From an uncultured Alphaproteobacteria bacterium (GTDB taxonomy: Bacteria; Pseudomonadota; Alphaproteobacteria; Sphingomonadales; SMXR01): 39,419 nucleotides of DNA. Of this stretch, positions 1 to 7,857 are shown one piece after another. The stretch spans positions 1 to 39,419 of the forward strand of contig CAKZLM010000056.1 of NCBI GenBank assembly GCA_937126915.1. Reading direction: 5' to 3'. A program made the translations under genes and the position numbers. Each line of letters opens with the position of its first letter. The first letter of the stretch is position 1. The notes under the pieces were generated by a model. It made no database searches. It was given only the letters and a program-made list of their open reading frames with translations, and was not told the DNA's origin.

Positions 1-54
1 CTCTCAAACGAAGATGTCCGCCGGGTTTATTTGGGCGACAGTTTTCAGGTTTAA
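1..54 (+). CDS. lptB: LptB C-terminal end (partial)
   Basis: The first 17 codons end in a TAA and translate to LSNEDVRRVYLGDSFQV. This matches the usual C-terminus of LptB, the cytoplasmic ATPase of the LptB2FGC complex that extracts lipopolysaccharide from the inner membrane; the recognisable part is the VRRVYLG motif followed by a short hydrophobic tail. The rest of the gene lies upstream of the window. It precedes rpoN by 26 bp on the same strand, the arrangement usual in proteobacteria (lptB-rpoN-hpf). Only the tail is visible, so the call rests on this motif plus position. Confidence 0.8.
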   Translation, partial: LSNEDVRRVYLGDSFQV

Positions 55-80
55 TGAAACGCTAAGGGGCAACAGACTAT

Positions 81-1661
81 ATGGCATTAACACCCAGACT
101 TGATCTAAGGCAATCGCAACAGTTGGTGATGACCCCCCAACTGCAGCAGGCGATCAAGTTATTGCAATATACCAATGTTGAACTAACCGACTTTGTCTCT
201 GGCGAAGTTGAGAAGAACCCACTGTTAGACTTTGCTGAGGGGGACGCCCCTATTGCCAGTGATAGTGATGGCGGTTTTGATGCTGATCATGGTGCCGATG
301 TGAGGGGCGAGATGCCACAAGAAGGCGTTGTCAGAAGCGATGAGGTTTTATTGTCCAACCGTGATGTTGGCACCCGCGATGACAACCCCCTTGATGCTGA
401 TTATAGTGATAACGTTTTTAACAGTGATGCCGTGCCAGATCGTGCCTCTATGAGTGAAGGCGGCGGCATGAGTGGCGGAGGTGACCAATTAAGTTACAGT
501 GGTTCTGGTTCTATCTCTGGCGGCGGAGGGGGCTTTGAAGAAGGCGGTGCGCTAGAAGCTCGTTTAAGCGAGGAAGTGCTGCTGCGTGATCACTTAAATG
601 ATCAATTAAAAATCAGCCATCTTGAACCCCACGAAAAAATGATCGCCACCCACCTAATAGAATCCCTTGATGATGCTGGATATGTGCGTGAAGAATTAGA
701 CCAAATCTCTGATCAATTGGGCTGTTCTTTGGATGAGGTAGAAAGCGTTCTAACCATTCTTCAAGGCATGGAACCCGTTGGTGTTTTTGCCAGAGATTTA
801 ACCGAATGCCTTGCCATTCAGTTACGTGAAAAAGATCGCTTTGATCCCTGTATGCAGCGCCTTTTGGAAAATTTAGACAAGGTTGCCATGCGTGACTTCC
901 CAGCTCTGAAAAAAGCCTGCGGTGTTGATGAAGAAGACCTTGCTGACATGCTGCAAGAATTGCGCGACCTTAATCCCAAACCAGGACTTGCCTTTGCCGG
1001 TAGCGAATTAATGCAGCCAGTGGTGCCCGATGTCTTTGTACGCAAAAATCCTGCTGGTATTTGGACGGTGGAATTAAACACCGATACCCTGCCAAAAGTT
1101 CTTTTGAATAATACTTATTATTCGGAATTAACCAGTTTAGCAGGCAAAAAGGACGACAAAGCCTATTTGTCTGAATGCTTTTCCAACGCCAACTGGTTGG
1201 TTAAAGCCCTAGACCAACGCGCCCGCACTATCATGAAAGTTGCGACCGAACTGGTAAAACAACAGCAAATGTTTTTTGACCGCGGTGTGCGCCACCTGCG
1301 CCCACTTAATCTTAAGGCCATTGCTGAAGCCATTGAAATGCATGAAAGCACGGTTAGTCGGGTGACCGCCAATAAATATCTTTCATGCCCGCGCGGTTTA
1401 TTTGAAATGAAATATTTCTTTACCTCAGCCATTCAAAGTGCTGATGGTATGGAATCCCACTCTGCCGAGTCGGTGCGCGATCAGATCAAAGAATTGATCG
1501 ACAAAGAGGATCCAAAGAAGATTTTATCCGATGATAAGATTGTTGAACTTCTAAAAACCGATGGCGTTGACATTGCCCGTCGTACCGTGGCTAAATATCG
1601 TGAAGCCCTTAATATCCCTTCAAGTGTGCAACGTCGCCGCCTTAAGAAAATGGGCCTTTAA
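81..1661 (+). CDS. rpoN: RNA polymerase sigma-54 factor RpoN
   Basis: The 526-aa product is sigma-54, which directs core RNA polymerase to -24/-12 promoters and needs AAA+ activators. Region I is the glutamine-rich N-terminus (RQSQQLVMTPQLQQAIKLLQ, about residues 10-30). Region II is an acidic and glycine-rich linker (about 50-155) with several GGG runs. The core-binding domain follows, then the DNA-binding part with a helix-turn-helix near residues 410-440 (AIAEAIEMHESTVSRVT). The RpoN box ARRTVAKYRE is at about 501-510. Length is normal for the family. The ATG lies 26 bp after lptB, so co-transcription with the lpt genes is likely. The Gly-rich linker is longer and more repetitive than I expect, but region II is variable in this family. 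Confidence 0.97.
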   Translation: MALTPRLDLRQSQQLVMTPQLQQAIKLLQYTNVELTDFVSGEVEKNPLLDFAEGDAPIASDSDGGFDADHGADVRGEMPQEGVVRSDEVLLSNRDVGTRDDNPLDADYSDNVFNSDAVPDRASMSEGGGMSGGGDQLSYSGSGSISGGGGGFEEGGALEARLSEEVLLRDHLNDQLKISHLEPHEKMIATHLIESLDDAGYVREELDQISDQLGCSLDEVESVLTILQGMEPVGVFARDLTECLAIQLREKDRFDPCMQRLLENLDKVAMRDFPALKKACGVDEEDLADMLQELRDLNPKPGLAFAGSELMQPVVPDVFVRKNPAGIWTVELNTDTLPKVLLNNTYYSELTSLAGKKDDKAYLSECFSNANWLVKALDQRARTIMKVATELVKQQQMFFDRGVRHLRPLNLKAIAEAIEMHESTVSRVTANKYLSCPRGLFEMKYFFTSAIQSADGMESHSAESVRDQIKELIDKEDPKKILSDDKIVELLKTDGVDIARRTVAKYREALNIPSSVQRRRLKKMGL

Positions 1662-1732
1662 AACTGGCGCGAAATTTTATTTCTCAAAATAAATAAAAAT
1701 TTTGCACATTTAATCATTTTTCTGTTGGAAAT

Positions 1733-1760
1733 TTGTCAAAAAAATCCCAATTTATATATA
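1733..1760 (+). promoter_or_regulatory. Predicted sigma-70-type promoter for hpf
   Basis: TTGTCA at 1733-1738 and TATATA at 1755-1760 are separated by 16 bp, which would put the start of transcription near 1767. That leaves a leader of about 130 nt before the hpf start codon. I see no clear -24/-12 (GG-N10-GC) element here. This is a pattern match in an AT-rich stretch. Confidence 0.4.
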
Positions 1761-1897
1761 TGAAGCAAATATGCATTTTCTCACATTGTTATTAAGGAGA
1801 CGCCAACGAACCATTTCAATAAAGGGGTTTGGGGACACATATACTATTGAATAACACCCCAAGTCATAAAGTAATAAAGTGAATAGAAAGGGCAATC

Positions 1898-2476
1898 ATG
1901 GACATACAGATTACCGGAAGAAAAATTACCGTAGGTGAAAGTTTATCAGACCATATTCGTTACAGACTGGAGGAAGGTGCCAGCAAATATTTTGCCCGAT
2001 CGATTAATGCTCAAGTAACGATTTCTAAAGTAGGACATAATTTCCGCGTTGACTGCTCGCTTCATGCCAACAAAGGCATGACCATGCAAAGCCATGCTGA
2101 GGCCAGCGATGTGTATGTAGCATTTGACGATGCGGCCGATAAAATTGAAAAGCAATTACGTCGCTATAAACGTCGTATTAAGAACCATCATAATGAACAT
2201 GAAGACCCATTCGAGGTAGCACAAGCACAGGCTTATGTTTTAAAACCTGAAGAAGAAAGCGAAGAAGATAGCGCTTTAGGTGCCGACGAAGACAACCCGA
2301 TCATCATTGCAGAAGCCAACACTGACATCCCTAAGGTTTCGGTTGGTGATGCCGTGATGTTAATGGACCTTAGGCATGTGAGCGCCTTGATGTTTAAAAA
2401 CATCAAAACAGGCGGCCTCAATGTGGTCTACAAACGCGCTGATGGCAACATTGGCTGGATTGATCCTGGGAACTAG
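1898..2476 (+). CDS. hpf: Long-form ribosome hibernation promoting factor
   Basis: The 192-aa protein has the two-domain layout of long HPF. An N-terminal S30AE/RaiA domain (about residues 1-105, starting MDIQITGRKITVGESLSDHI) binds in the decoding centre of 30S. An acidic linker follows (about 118-135), then a C-terminal dimerisation domain (about 140-192) ending in the conserved GGLNVVYKRADGNIGWIDP. Long HPF dimerises 70S ribosomes into inactive 100S particles in stationary phase. AAAGGG upstream of the ATG serves as ribosome binding site. The gene follows rpoN with a 236-bp gap that carries its own candidate promoter, and it ends with TAG before a strong terminator. The ptsN gene that often follows hpf is absent here. 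Confidence 0.95.
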   Translation: MDIQITGRKITVGESLSDHIRYRLEEGASKYFARSINAQVTISKVGHNFRVDCSLHANKGMTMQSHAEASDVYVAFDDAADKIEKQLRRYKRRIKNHHNEHEDPFEVAQAQAYVLKPEEESEEDSALGADEDNPIIIAEANTDIPKVSVGDAVMLMDLRHVSALMFKNIKTGGLNVVYKRADGNIGWIDPGN

Positions 2477-2512
2477 AACACGCACTTTCAACATTTATAG
2501 TACGTGTCACTA

Positions 2513-2542
2513 AAAAAGGCCGGGTTCATGCCCGGCCTTCTT
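2513..2542. terminator. Bidirectional rho-independent terminator
   Basis: A perfect 9-bp GC-rich stem (2516-2524 AAGGCCGGG with 2531-2539 CCCGGCCTT) closes a 6-nt loop. It has a T-rich tail on the plus strand and a run of six T's when read on the minus strand. It ends hpf and also lies just past the stop of the minus-strand DUF1150-like gene, so it probably serves both. Confidence 0.85.
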
Positions 2543-2564
2543 TAATATGCTTTGGTTGTTCCTG

Positions 2565-2786
2565 TCATTGAATTCTATAAGCTTTCAACTCATCATCACC
2601 AATGATGTTTAACAACTCTTGTACTGATCGACTTTCGCCAATACATTCGCCATCAGCTGTAAACAAACGATATGTAATTTCACCACTGTCATATTCCATG
2701 GTGTCATAATAAACTATGTCGGTTAACCCTAATTTTGCAAACGCCTTATTTGAAAGTCCCTTTAACATCTCATGGTTAAAAAGCAT
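2565..2786 (-). CDS. DUF1150-like small protein
   Basis: This 73-aa protein contains the pattern AKLGLTDIVYYDTMEY followed by a beta-strand segment (ITYRLFTADGECIGE) and a short helix. I recognise this as the layout of DUF1150, a small alphaproteobacterial family of unknown function often found near heat-shock or ribosome-associated genes. No signal peptide or membrane segment is seen. It faces hpf across a shared terminator, and the next gene upstream is more than 140 bp away, so it is probably transcribed alone. The family call comes from remembered pattern and length; the function is unknown. Confidence 0.6.
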   Translation of the reverse strand: MLFNHEMLKGLSNKAFAKLGLTDIVYYDTMEYDSGEITYRLFTADGECIGESRSVQELLNIIGDDELKAYRIQ

Positions 2787-2865
2787 CTACCCTCCAACTT
2801 TTCAACGCTTTTTTATTGTTATGCACTTTAAATATTTCTATTTACACACTACTAACTAGGGCGCC

Positions 2866-2907
2866 AAAAAGAAAAGTCACACAGAAAGGCTAATTTTTCT
2901 GTGTGAC
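2866..2907 (-). terminator. Rho-independent terminator of the TPR/SPOR lipoprotein gene
   Basis: A perfect 12-bp inverted repeat (2876-2887 GTCACACAGAAA with 2896-2907) with an 8-nt loop is followed on the minus strand by a T-rich tail. It lies 22 bp beyond the stop codon of the minus-strand lipoprotein gene. Confidence 0.8.
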
Positions 2908-2929
2908 GATTATTCTCATTAAAAAATGA

Positions 2930-4312
2930 TTATTGCGGTAATTTGCCCTCAGCGCTCTCGGGCGGTCTAATCCAACACTCACCCCCTGCAGCTTCTAATT
3001 GCTGGCAAATCTCAAGGGCAGCACTGAACGATTCCAATGGACCAGCGTTTAATCTAAAGAAGAAACCTTTCGGGCCTTTTTCCCTATGTGCGCCGAAATC
3101 TTTTTCCGAGCGACGTGGTTCAAGGTGACCAATAATGCTGTCATATTTCTTTTTCAGCATACGCCATCCCGGCATCACTTCTTTCGCATAACGATAAGCC
3201 GCGATTTGTACCGCCCACCCCTCAGGCTCAATCATCGGCGGAATTTCAATTTCTGGCTCAGGCTCTGGAATTGGTTCTGGTTCCGGCTCAGGCTTTTCAA
3301 TCAAGCGGTCCACAGCATCCATTTTGGTTTCGTCGGTGCCTTCCACCACAAAATTAGCAGGATGTTCACGGTCATAACGGTCATTACTAAACCCAAACAA
3401 CAAAGTGCTCATACGTTGCTCAGGTGACATCTGATACAAGGTTTCAAATCCCAAAACTGTGTCTTCGGCGGCCAACGGTTCTAAATCAATGGCCGCAATT
3501 TGAATAGCTGTACGTTTATTACCGCGAAACATTTGTGCCATGGCAAGATTTTGTCGCACCTGCACGGTGGAATGCTCACTGTTTGCCAAGGCTTGCAACA
3601 TATCAAACCCTTCTTCCACCTGATCGAATAACACCAACGACAAAGCTTGGTTCGATAACAAATGCGGGTCATTGCCGTGCTCAGCCATGGCATCACGATA
3701 TAGGCTCATAGCCATGTCATGCCGCCCGGTAAGGTCATAAATAATTGCTAGACCAATATAAGAATCAACTGGTGCTGACCTTGAACGCAGGGCCGTTTGA
3801 AAAAACTCCTCAGACACCACCAACTCATCAAAGGCCATATAAATGGTTCCCATACCAGTTAACGCTTTAGGATGATTTGGCGACTTTGACAAAACATAAT
3901 CATAAACGCTTTTAGCTTCGCTATATTCACCCACCGCCATCAAGGCCTTACCCAAACCAATATGCGACGCAACATCGCCCGAATCTCCAGCAATGGCTTC
4001 TTTATAATAAGGGATAGCAAGCTGATATTGCCCTTGCTCAGAAAATTGCTCAGCCAATCGTCGATTGAGCGATTGATAGGAAGAGGCTTTATTGGCGGCC
4101 TGGCTTTTACTGGCTTTATTATCAATATGGTGGGCAACAGACACGCCCTTGCCAGAATTAGCCACGCAAGCGGTTAACACAAAAGATGCCGCCAATAATT
4201 TTAGCAAACTTTTAAAATTACTGTGTTTAAGGGTGTCAAAAAAAGCGCAAAGCACAGCTGTGCTCGCGACGATATGCCTTCTATGACCCGATTCAGAGAG
4301 GCCTGAGATCAT
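2930..4312 (-). CDS. TPR-repeat, SPOR-domain lipoprotein
   Basis: The 460-aa ORF has a hydrophobic segment ending in the lipobox LTAC (about residues 46-49), so it is probably an outer-membrane lipoprotein. Several tetratricopeptide repeats follow (about 75-260; for example GDVASHIGLGKALMAVGEYSEA). A proline/glutamate linker of PEPEP repeats spans about 340-360. A C-terminal SPOR domain (about 365-450, beginning WAVQIAAYRYAKE) would bind septal peptidoglycan with denuded glycans. The usual job of this layout is at the division site or in envelope maintenance. The start is uncertain: the ATG at 4312 leaves about 45 residues before the lipobox, and a GTG about 57 bp downstream would give a more typical lipoprotein signal. 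It is divergent from another SPOR protein. Confidence 0.8.
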   Translation of the reverse strand: MISGLSESGHRRHIVASTAVLCAFFDTLKHSNFKSLLKLLAASFVLTACVANSGKGVSVAHHIDNKASKSQAANKASSYQSLNRRLAEQFSEQGQYQLAIPYYKEAIAGDSGDVASHIGLGKALMAVGEYSEAKSVYDYVLSKSPNHPKALTGMGTIYMAFDELVVSEEFFQTALRSRSAPVDSYIGLAIIYDLTGRHDMAMSLYRDAMAEHGNDPHLLSNQALSLVLFDQVEEGFDMLQALANSEHSTVQVRQNLAMAQMFRGNKRTAIQIAAIDLEPLAAEDTVLGFETLYQMSPEQRMSTLLFGFSNDRYDREHPANFVVEGTDETKMDAVDRLIEKPEPEPEPIPEPEPEIEIPPMIEPEGWAVQIAAYRYAKEVMPGWRMLKKKYDSIIGHLEPRRSEKDFGAHREKGPKGFFFRLNAGPLESFSAALEICQQLEAAGGECWIRPPESAEGKLPQ

Positions 4313-4650
4313 GGTTCAATCCACTTATTCTAATGTTGGTCCAAGTTTTATGCGACCCGATTTTTATCGGTGTCATTATTACCCAAAGAATAACACCAAT
4401 AGATTAATTGATTATTAATTATTACTCGCAATATTAGATAAATTTGATTAAAATTTTACCTATTGCCCAAAATCCAACATCCCAAAACACAACACATTTA
4501 CCACACCTTACCTGTGACATTTTTGCACTTTTTTGGCTGAATCACTAGGAGTCGCGCCCTATCCTGAGGTTAGTACGACTCGACACCTTGTGTTTTGACA
4601 TCATCCCACACACAAGATATGTCAAATTTAAACTTAAAGCTTTTTTCTGT

Positions 4651-4678
4651 TTGTCATAAAATTGAAAAATGTTATATT
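4651..4678 (+). promoter_or_regulatory. Candidate distal promoter for the Sel1/SPOR gene
   Basis: TTGTCA at 4651-4656 and TATATT at 4673-4678 are spaced by 16 bp. The predicted start near 4685 would give a leader of about 130 nt. This is a pattern match only. Confidence 0.35.
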
Positions 4679-4767
4679 TATAAGGTGTTATGCGTTAATT
4701 GCCGCAATTTGATTCGTTTTGTTAGTTTTTCTTAATGTTTGTAACGAAAAAATAGTGTGCCTTAATC

Positions 4768-4795
4768 TTGTCATGATCGTTTGGCAGATTATATG
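4768..4795 (+). promoter_or_regulatory. Candidate proximal promoter for the Sel1/SPOR gene
   Basis: TTGTCA at 4768-4773, a 16-bp spacer and TATATG at 4790-4795 predict a start near 4802. A leader of only about 10 nt would then precede the TTG codon at 4813, with GAGGG inside it. Either this or the 4651 promoter may be the real one. If this one is real, translation may begin at one of the downstream ATG codons. Confidence 0.35.
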
Positions 4796-4812
4796 CGTAA
4801 GAAGAGGGATTT

Positions 4813-5919
4813 TTGACGAATAATCGTCTTAAATTAAGTGTGAAACCAACGATGGGCTTACCAATGTTGAAGATGTTGAACAAAAGAACCAAATCGATGC
4901 TTGCTGGCGTTGCCCTAGGCTGCCTAGCAACGGTTTCTATTGTATCTCCTTCACAAGCGCGCCCTGACTTTGGTGAGGGATTAGCCCGTTTTGAACGAGG
5001 TGATTATGCTGGCGCCTTGCAAGCATGGGCACCGCTAGCCCTTGAAGGCAACGCTGATTCGCTCTTCAATCTTGGTCAGATGTATCGCTTTGGGTATGGC
5101 GTTGAGGCTGACAAGTTAAAAGCAAAAGTTTTTTATAATGAGGCTGCTGATCGCGGACATCCTGCCGCTGAACGCACCTTAGCTGCTGACCTTTTCTATG
5201 CTGACCCAGCGGAACGTGACCTCGATCGTTCTGTTCAATTATTCTGGTCTGCGGCCATTAAGGGCGATGCCCCATCACAATATATGCTTGCCACGCTTTA
5301 TTATTCTGGCGAGGCAGTGAGCCGTAACCTTGTTCAAGCATGGGCTTGGATGAAGTTGGCCAATGATAATAATTATGAAGATGCCCGTGGCGGCCTTGAA
5401 AATATTGAGATTGAATTATCTCAAAATCAATTAGCCCAAGCACAGGCCCTATCTAAAACCCTTATTTTGCCTGAGCGCACTTGGGAAACCCCACCAATGG
5501 CTAATACCCGTGTGGAAAGCTTTCTACGTCAATTTATTTTGGCCGGTGGCGCTGCTGGTGGCGCAGATACCAATCGTGATCGTGTAACGGCAATCAACCC
5601 CCGTACCGATCGCATGTCTGAAATTGACCCCAACAGCAATTCCAGCTTTGTTCCGAAATTGGCCGGCAACTGGCAAATCCAACTAGGTTCTTTCCGTGAT
5701 CAAAACCGTGCCCTTGCGGCTGGTCAGCGCCTTGAAGCGCGCCTTCCTGACCTAACCATGGAATATAACTGGGTTGCTGAAAAAGCCAATTCTGGCAGCA
5801 ACAAAGGCAGCTTCTACCGCCTTAAAATGCAGGGTTTCGTTAGCTATTCATCTGCTGATCGCATTTGTAATACGCTTATCATGAATGGCTTCGCCTGCAT
5901 GATTGTTGAGTCTGAGTAA
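4813..5919 (+). CDS. Sel1-repeat, SPOR-domain periplasmic protein
   Basis: The 368-aa product has a signal peptide (MLNKRTKSMLAGVALGCLA..., cleavage likely after SQA near residue 49). Sel1-like repeats follow (about 50-190, for example GNADSLFNLGQMYRFGYGV and GDAPSQYMLATLYYSGEAV). A C-terminal SPOR domain (about 280-366, starting AGNWQIQLGSFRDQNRALA) should bind septal peptidoglycan. Sel1 repeats mediate protein contacts, so a scaffold at the division site or in the cell wall is a reasonable inference. The longest frame starts with TTG behind GAGGG; in-frame ATG codons at 4852, 4864 and 4873 are alternatives that keep the signal peptide. It is divergent from the TPR/SPOR lipoprotein, giving a pair of SPOR proteins that may act together. 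Confidence 0.85.
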   Translation: MTNNRLKLSVKPTMGLPMLKMLNKRTKSMLAGVALGCLATVSIVSPSQARPDFGEGLARFERGDYAGALQAWAPLALEGNADSLFNLGQMYRFGYGVEADKLKAKVFYNEAADRGHPAAERTLAADLFYADPAERDLDRSVQLFWSAAIKGDAPSQYMLATLYYSGEAVSRNLVQAWAWMKLANDNNYEDARGGLENIEIELSQNQLAQAQALSKTLILPERTWETPPMANTRVESFLRQFILAGGAAGGADTNRDRVTAINPRTDRMSEIDPNSNSSFVPKLAGNWQIQLGSFRDQNRALAAGQRLEARLPDLTMEYNWVAEKANSGSNKGSFYRLKMQGFVSYSSADRICNTLIMNGFACMIVESE

Positions 5920-6408
5920 GACCCTCTCCCATTTATTCTTAATCTGCCCAAGTTAGCCTGAGTGAAACATTATTCTCCCATGCCTAAAAACTCGTCCACC
6001 GTCGACCACCTTTGTCCAATCAGCTTCTTTATCATCAGTTAAAGCTCGCCCCCTTCCGCTACCAACAAATATAGGCGCAATCATCTATCCCAAAAGCGAA
6101 TATCCCATAAGATTAGCCTCTGTCTGTGTCATCTGACTATTTGGCGCCATCAACAACAGCCGTTAGGCTCATCCACTATAAGAGTGAGCCCTATTGGCAA
6201 TGCCCGAAAACAGATTTAGGCACCCTCAAATCTAACACTAAATAAATTCTCCTTTAACACCTTGACACTTTCGTCGCTGCCTAAAGGCTTAATTAGGCGC
6301 ATTCCCGCCTCAAGTTCCGGAACTCACTCATTGCACGAACATGGGATAGTGCCATATTTTTTCATCATCTCTCTTGGGTTTTATCTTGTTCTGCCTTATA
6401 TAAGAAGC
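5920..6408. other. 489-bp intergenic region before the flavin hydroxylase
   Basis: No gene with a ribosome binding site is recognised. The only structure noted is a short inverted repeat, GGCTCA at 6168-6173 with TGAGCC at 6187-6192, which lacks a T tract. The distal end carries a promoter-like pair immediately before the ATG at 6409. The frame of the downstream gene stays open back to 6262, but the added residues (MTLSSLPKGL...) do not look like the family. Confidence 0.5.
6374..6402 (+). promoter_or_regulatory. Candidate promoter placing transcription start at the ATG
   Basis: TTGGGT at 6374-6379, a 17-bp spacer and TATATA at 6397-6402 predict transcription starting about 7 nt downstream, that is at or next to the ATG at 6409. 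No properly spaced Shine-Dalgarno sequence precedes that ATG, so the mRNA could be leaderless. Confidence 0.4.
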
Positions 6409-7632
6409 ATGGCAGATCAACAGTTTGATATCATCATATCCGGAGGCGGATTAACTGGTTTAACCCTTGGCATTGGCCTTGCGGCAGCGGGTTTTGATGT
6501 CGGCGTGGTTGATATGGCTGACCCAGCCACCGTGCAGGGCGCTGAATTTGATGGCCGCGCTTCTGCCATTTCTTATGCCTCACACCAATTGTTAACCAGC
6601 CTTGGCATTTGGCAACACACAGGCGACCATGCAAGTGTCATTGAAGATATTCGCATCTCAGACGGTGACAGCTTGTTACACCTACATTTTGATCACCGCG
6701 ATTTAGGGCAAGGCCCGCTGGGCCACATGTTGGAAAACAGGCATAACCGCCAAGCCTTGTTTAAACGTCTTGAAAGCTTGCCAAACCTAACATTGTTTGC
6801 CCCTAATAAAATTACCAATCACAAAAGCGATGATACTGCTGTCACCGTTACCCTTGATGATGGCACAACCTTAGGCTCTGCCTTATTAGTGGGAGCTGAG
6901 GGGCGCTTTAGCCCAACCCGCCAACGAGCAGGCATCAAAACCACCGACTGGCGTTACCCCCAAGTTGGTTTGGTCACTACCTTGCAACACGAACACCCCC
7001 ATTGCAACATTGCCCATGAGCGTTTTTTGCCTGACGGCCCGTTTGCCCTTTTACCATTACCAAATAACCGTTCGTCGGTAGTTTGGACGGTGCGCAGCGA
7101 ACAACGTGATATCATCATGAACCTGCCAGAGCGTGCCTTTGTGGCTGAATTACAGAAGCGCGTTGGCGGCTTTTTAGGTGAGTTGGAAACCATTGGACCA
7201 CGCTTTGATTATCCGTTGGGCCTGATGCTGGCTGAACGCTATTCAGATCAGCGCATGGTATTGGTGGGTGATGCTGCCCATGGTATGCACCCCATTGCAG
7301 GACAAGGGGTTAACCTTGGCTATCGCGATGTGGCTGTGCTGATTGAGGTTTTAATAAAGGCCCGACAAAACAGCCAAGGCCTTGGTGGTGCTGATGTATT
7401 AGAAAAGTATGAGCAATGGCGACGGGTTGACAATGTCACCCTACTAACAGTGACAGATTTACTAAACCGCCTGTTTTCCAATGATATTACCATGGTGAAA
7501 ACGGCCCGTGATTTGGGCCTTGCTATGGTCGAAAAAATGCCGCCTGTGAAGAAGTTTTTCATGAGCCATGCACGCGGAACCGTTGGAACGCTGCCCAAAT
7601 TATTGACAGGCACCACATTGGCTGATCTTTAG
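6409..7632 (+). CDS. UbiH/UbiF/COQ6-family FAD-dependent hydroxylase
   Basis: From the ATG at 6409 the protein is 407 aa, the usual length for ubiquinone-ring hydroxylases. The N-terminal dinucleotide fold has ISGGGLTGLTLGIGLAAAG directly after MADQQFDI. The family signature GDAAHGMHPIAGQGVNLGYRD, which binds FAD and contains the GD motif, is near residues 285-305. These enzymes add hydroxyls to the ubiquinone precursor ring in the membrane-associated Ubi complex. Which position (UbiH, UbiF, UbiI or UbiL type) cannot be told from sequence reading. A longer frame starts at 6262, but its first 49 residues lie upstream of the Rossmann fold and look unrelated. The stop is TAG, and the gene converges with a Trm112-like gene only 2 bp away. 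Confidence 0.88.
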   Translation: MADQQFDIIISGGGLTGLTLGIGLAAAGFDVGVVDMADPATVQGAEFDGRASAISYASHQLLTSLGIWQHTGDHASVIEDIRISDGDSLLHLHFDHRDLGQGPLGHMLENRHNRQALFKRLESLPNLTLFAPNKITNHKSDDTAVTVTLDDGTTLGSALLVGAEGRFSPTRQRAGIKTTDWRYPQVGLVTTLQHEHPHCNIAHERFLPDGPFALLPLPNNRSSVVWTVRSEQRDIIMNLPERAFVAELQKRVGGFLGELETIGPRFDYPLGLMLAERYSDQRMVLVGDAAHGMHPIAGQGVNLGYRDVAVLIEVLIKARQNSQGLGGADVLEKYEQWRRVDNVTLLTVTDLLNRLFSNDITMVKTARDLGLAMVEKMPPVKKFFMSHARGTVGTLPKLLTGTTLADL

Positions 7633-7634
7633 GC

Positions 7635-7829
7635 TTAGCCTTCGTTATCATCCAAACTGCGGGCTTCATCTACCAGCATGATCGGAATGCCATCACGCAC
7701 AGGAAAGGCCAAACGAGCCTTAGCACTGACCAATTCTTGGCGGTCTTTATCATAGGTTAAAGGACCACGAGACACAGGACAGATCAATACCTCTAATAAT
7801 TTTGGGTCAATGGGTTGTGCGTCATTCAT
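7635..7829 (-). CDS. Trm112/YcaR-like small protein
   Basis: The 64-aa protein contains [17 protein letters not shown] and then [25 protein letters not shown]. This is the Trm112 pattern: a small beta fold with the conserved CP..GPL and [12 protein letters not shown] segments. Trm112 proteins activate methyltransferases in other organisms; the bacterial single-domain members are poorly characterised. AAGGA lies 7 nt before the ATG. It is the last gene of a minus-strand group after the LON-domain and CnoX-like genes, 28 bp from its upstream neighbour, so it is probably in that operon. Confidence 0.85.
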   Translation of the reverse strand: MNDAQPIDPKLLEVLICPVSRGPLTYDKDRQELVSAKARLAFPVRDGIPIMLVDEARSLDDNEG

Positions 7830-7857
7830 GCGTCATTCCTTAAATTTAGCAACAGCC

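Larger units (their letters stand above)
4313..4812. other. 500-bp AT-rich divergent intergenic region
   Basis: No gene is seen here. The stretch is strongly AT-rich and separates two divergent SPOR-domain genes, so it must hold promoters for both. Candidate plus-strand promoters lie at 4651-4678 and 4768-4795. A TTAA-N7-TTAA pair at 4404-4418 has the spacing of a CtrA site, though such a match is easily due to chance at this base composition. No convincing small ORF with a ribosome binding site was found. Confidence 0.6.

Noticed and set aside
1672-1702. AT-only hairpin after rpoN as a terminator
   Set aside because: The stem has no GC pairs and contains an extra A; too weak to call.
3086-3427. 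Plus-strand 113-aa ORF opposite the TPR/SPOR gene
   Set aside because: Its Arg/Phe/Trp-rich repeats are only the antisense of the PEPEP linker.
6168-6192. Inverted repeat GGCTCA/TGAGCC as a terminator or operator
   Set aside because: Only 6 bp, no T tract and no conserved context.
6262-6408. 49-residue N-terminal extension of the UbiH-like protein
   Set aside because: The Rossmann motif directly follows the later ATG, as in the family, and a promoter-like pair sits inside the extension.
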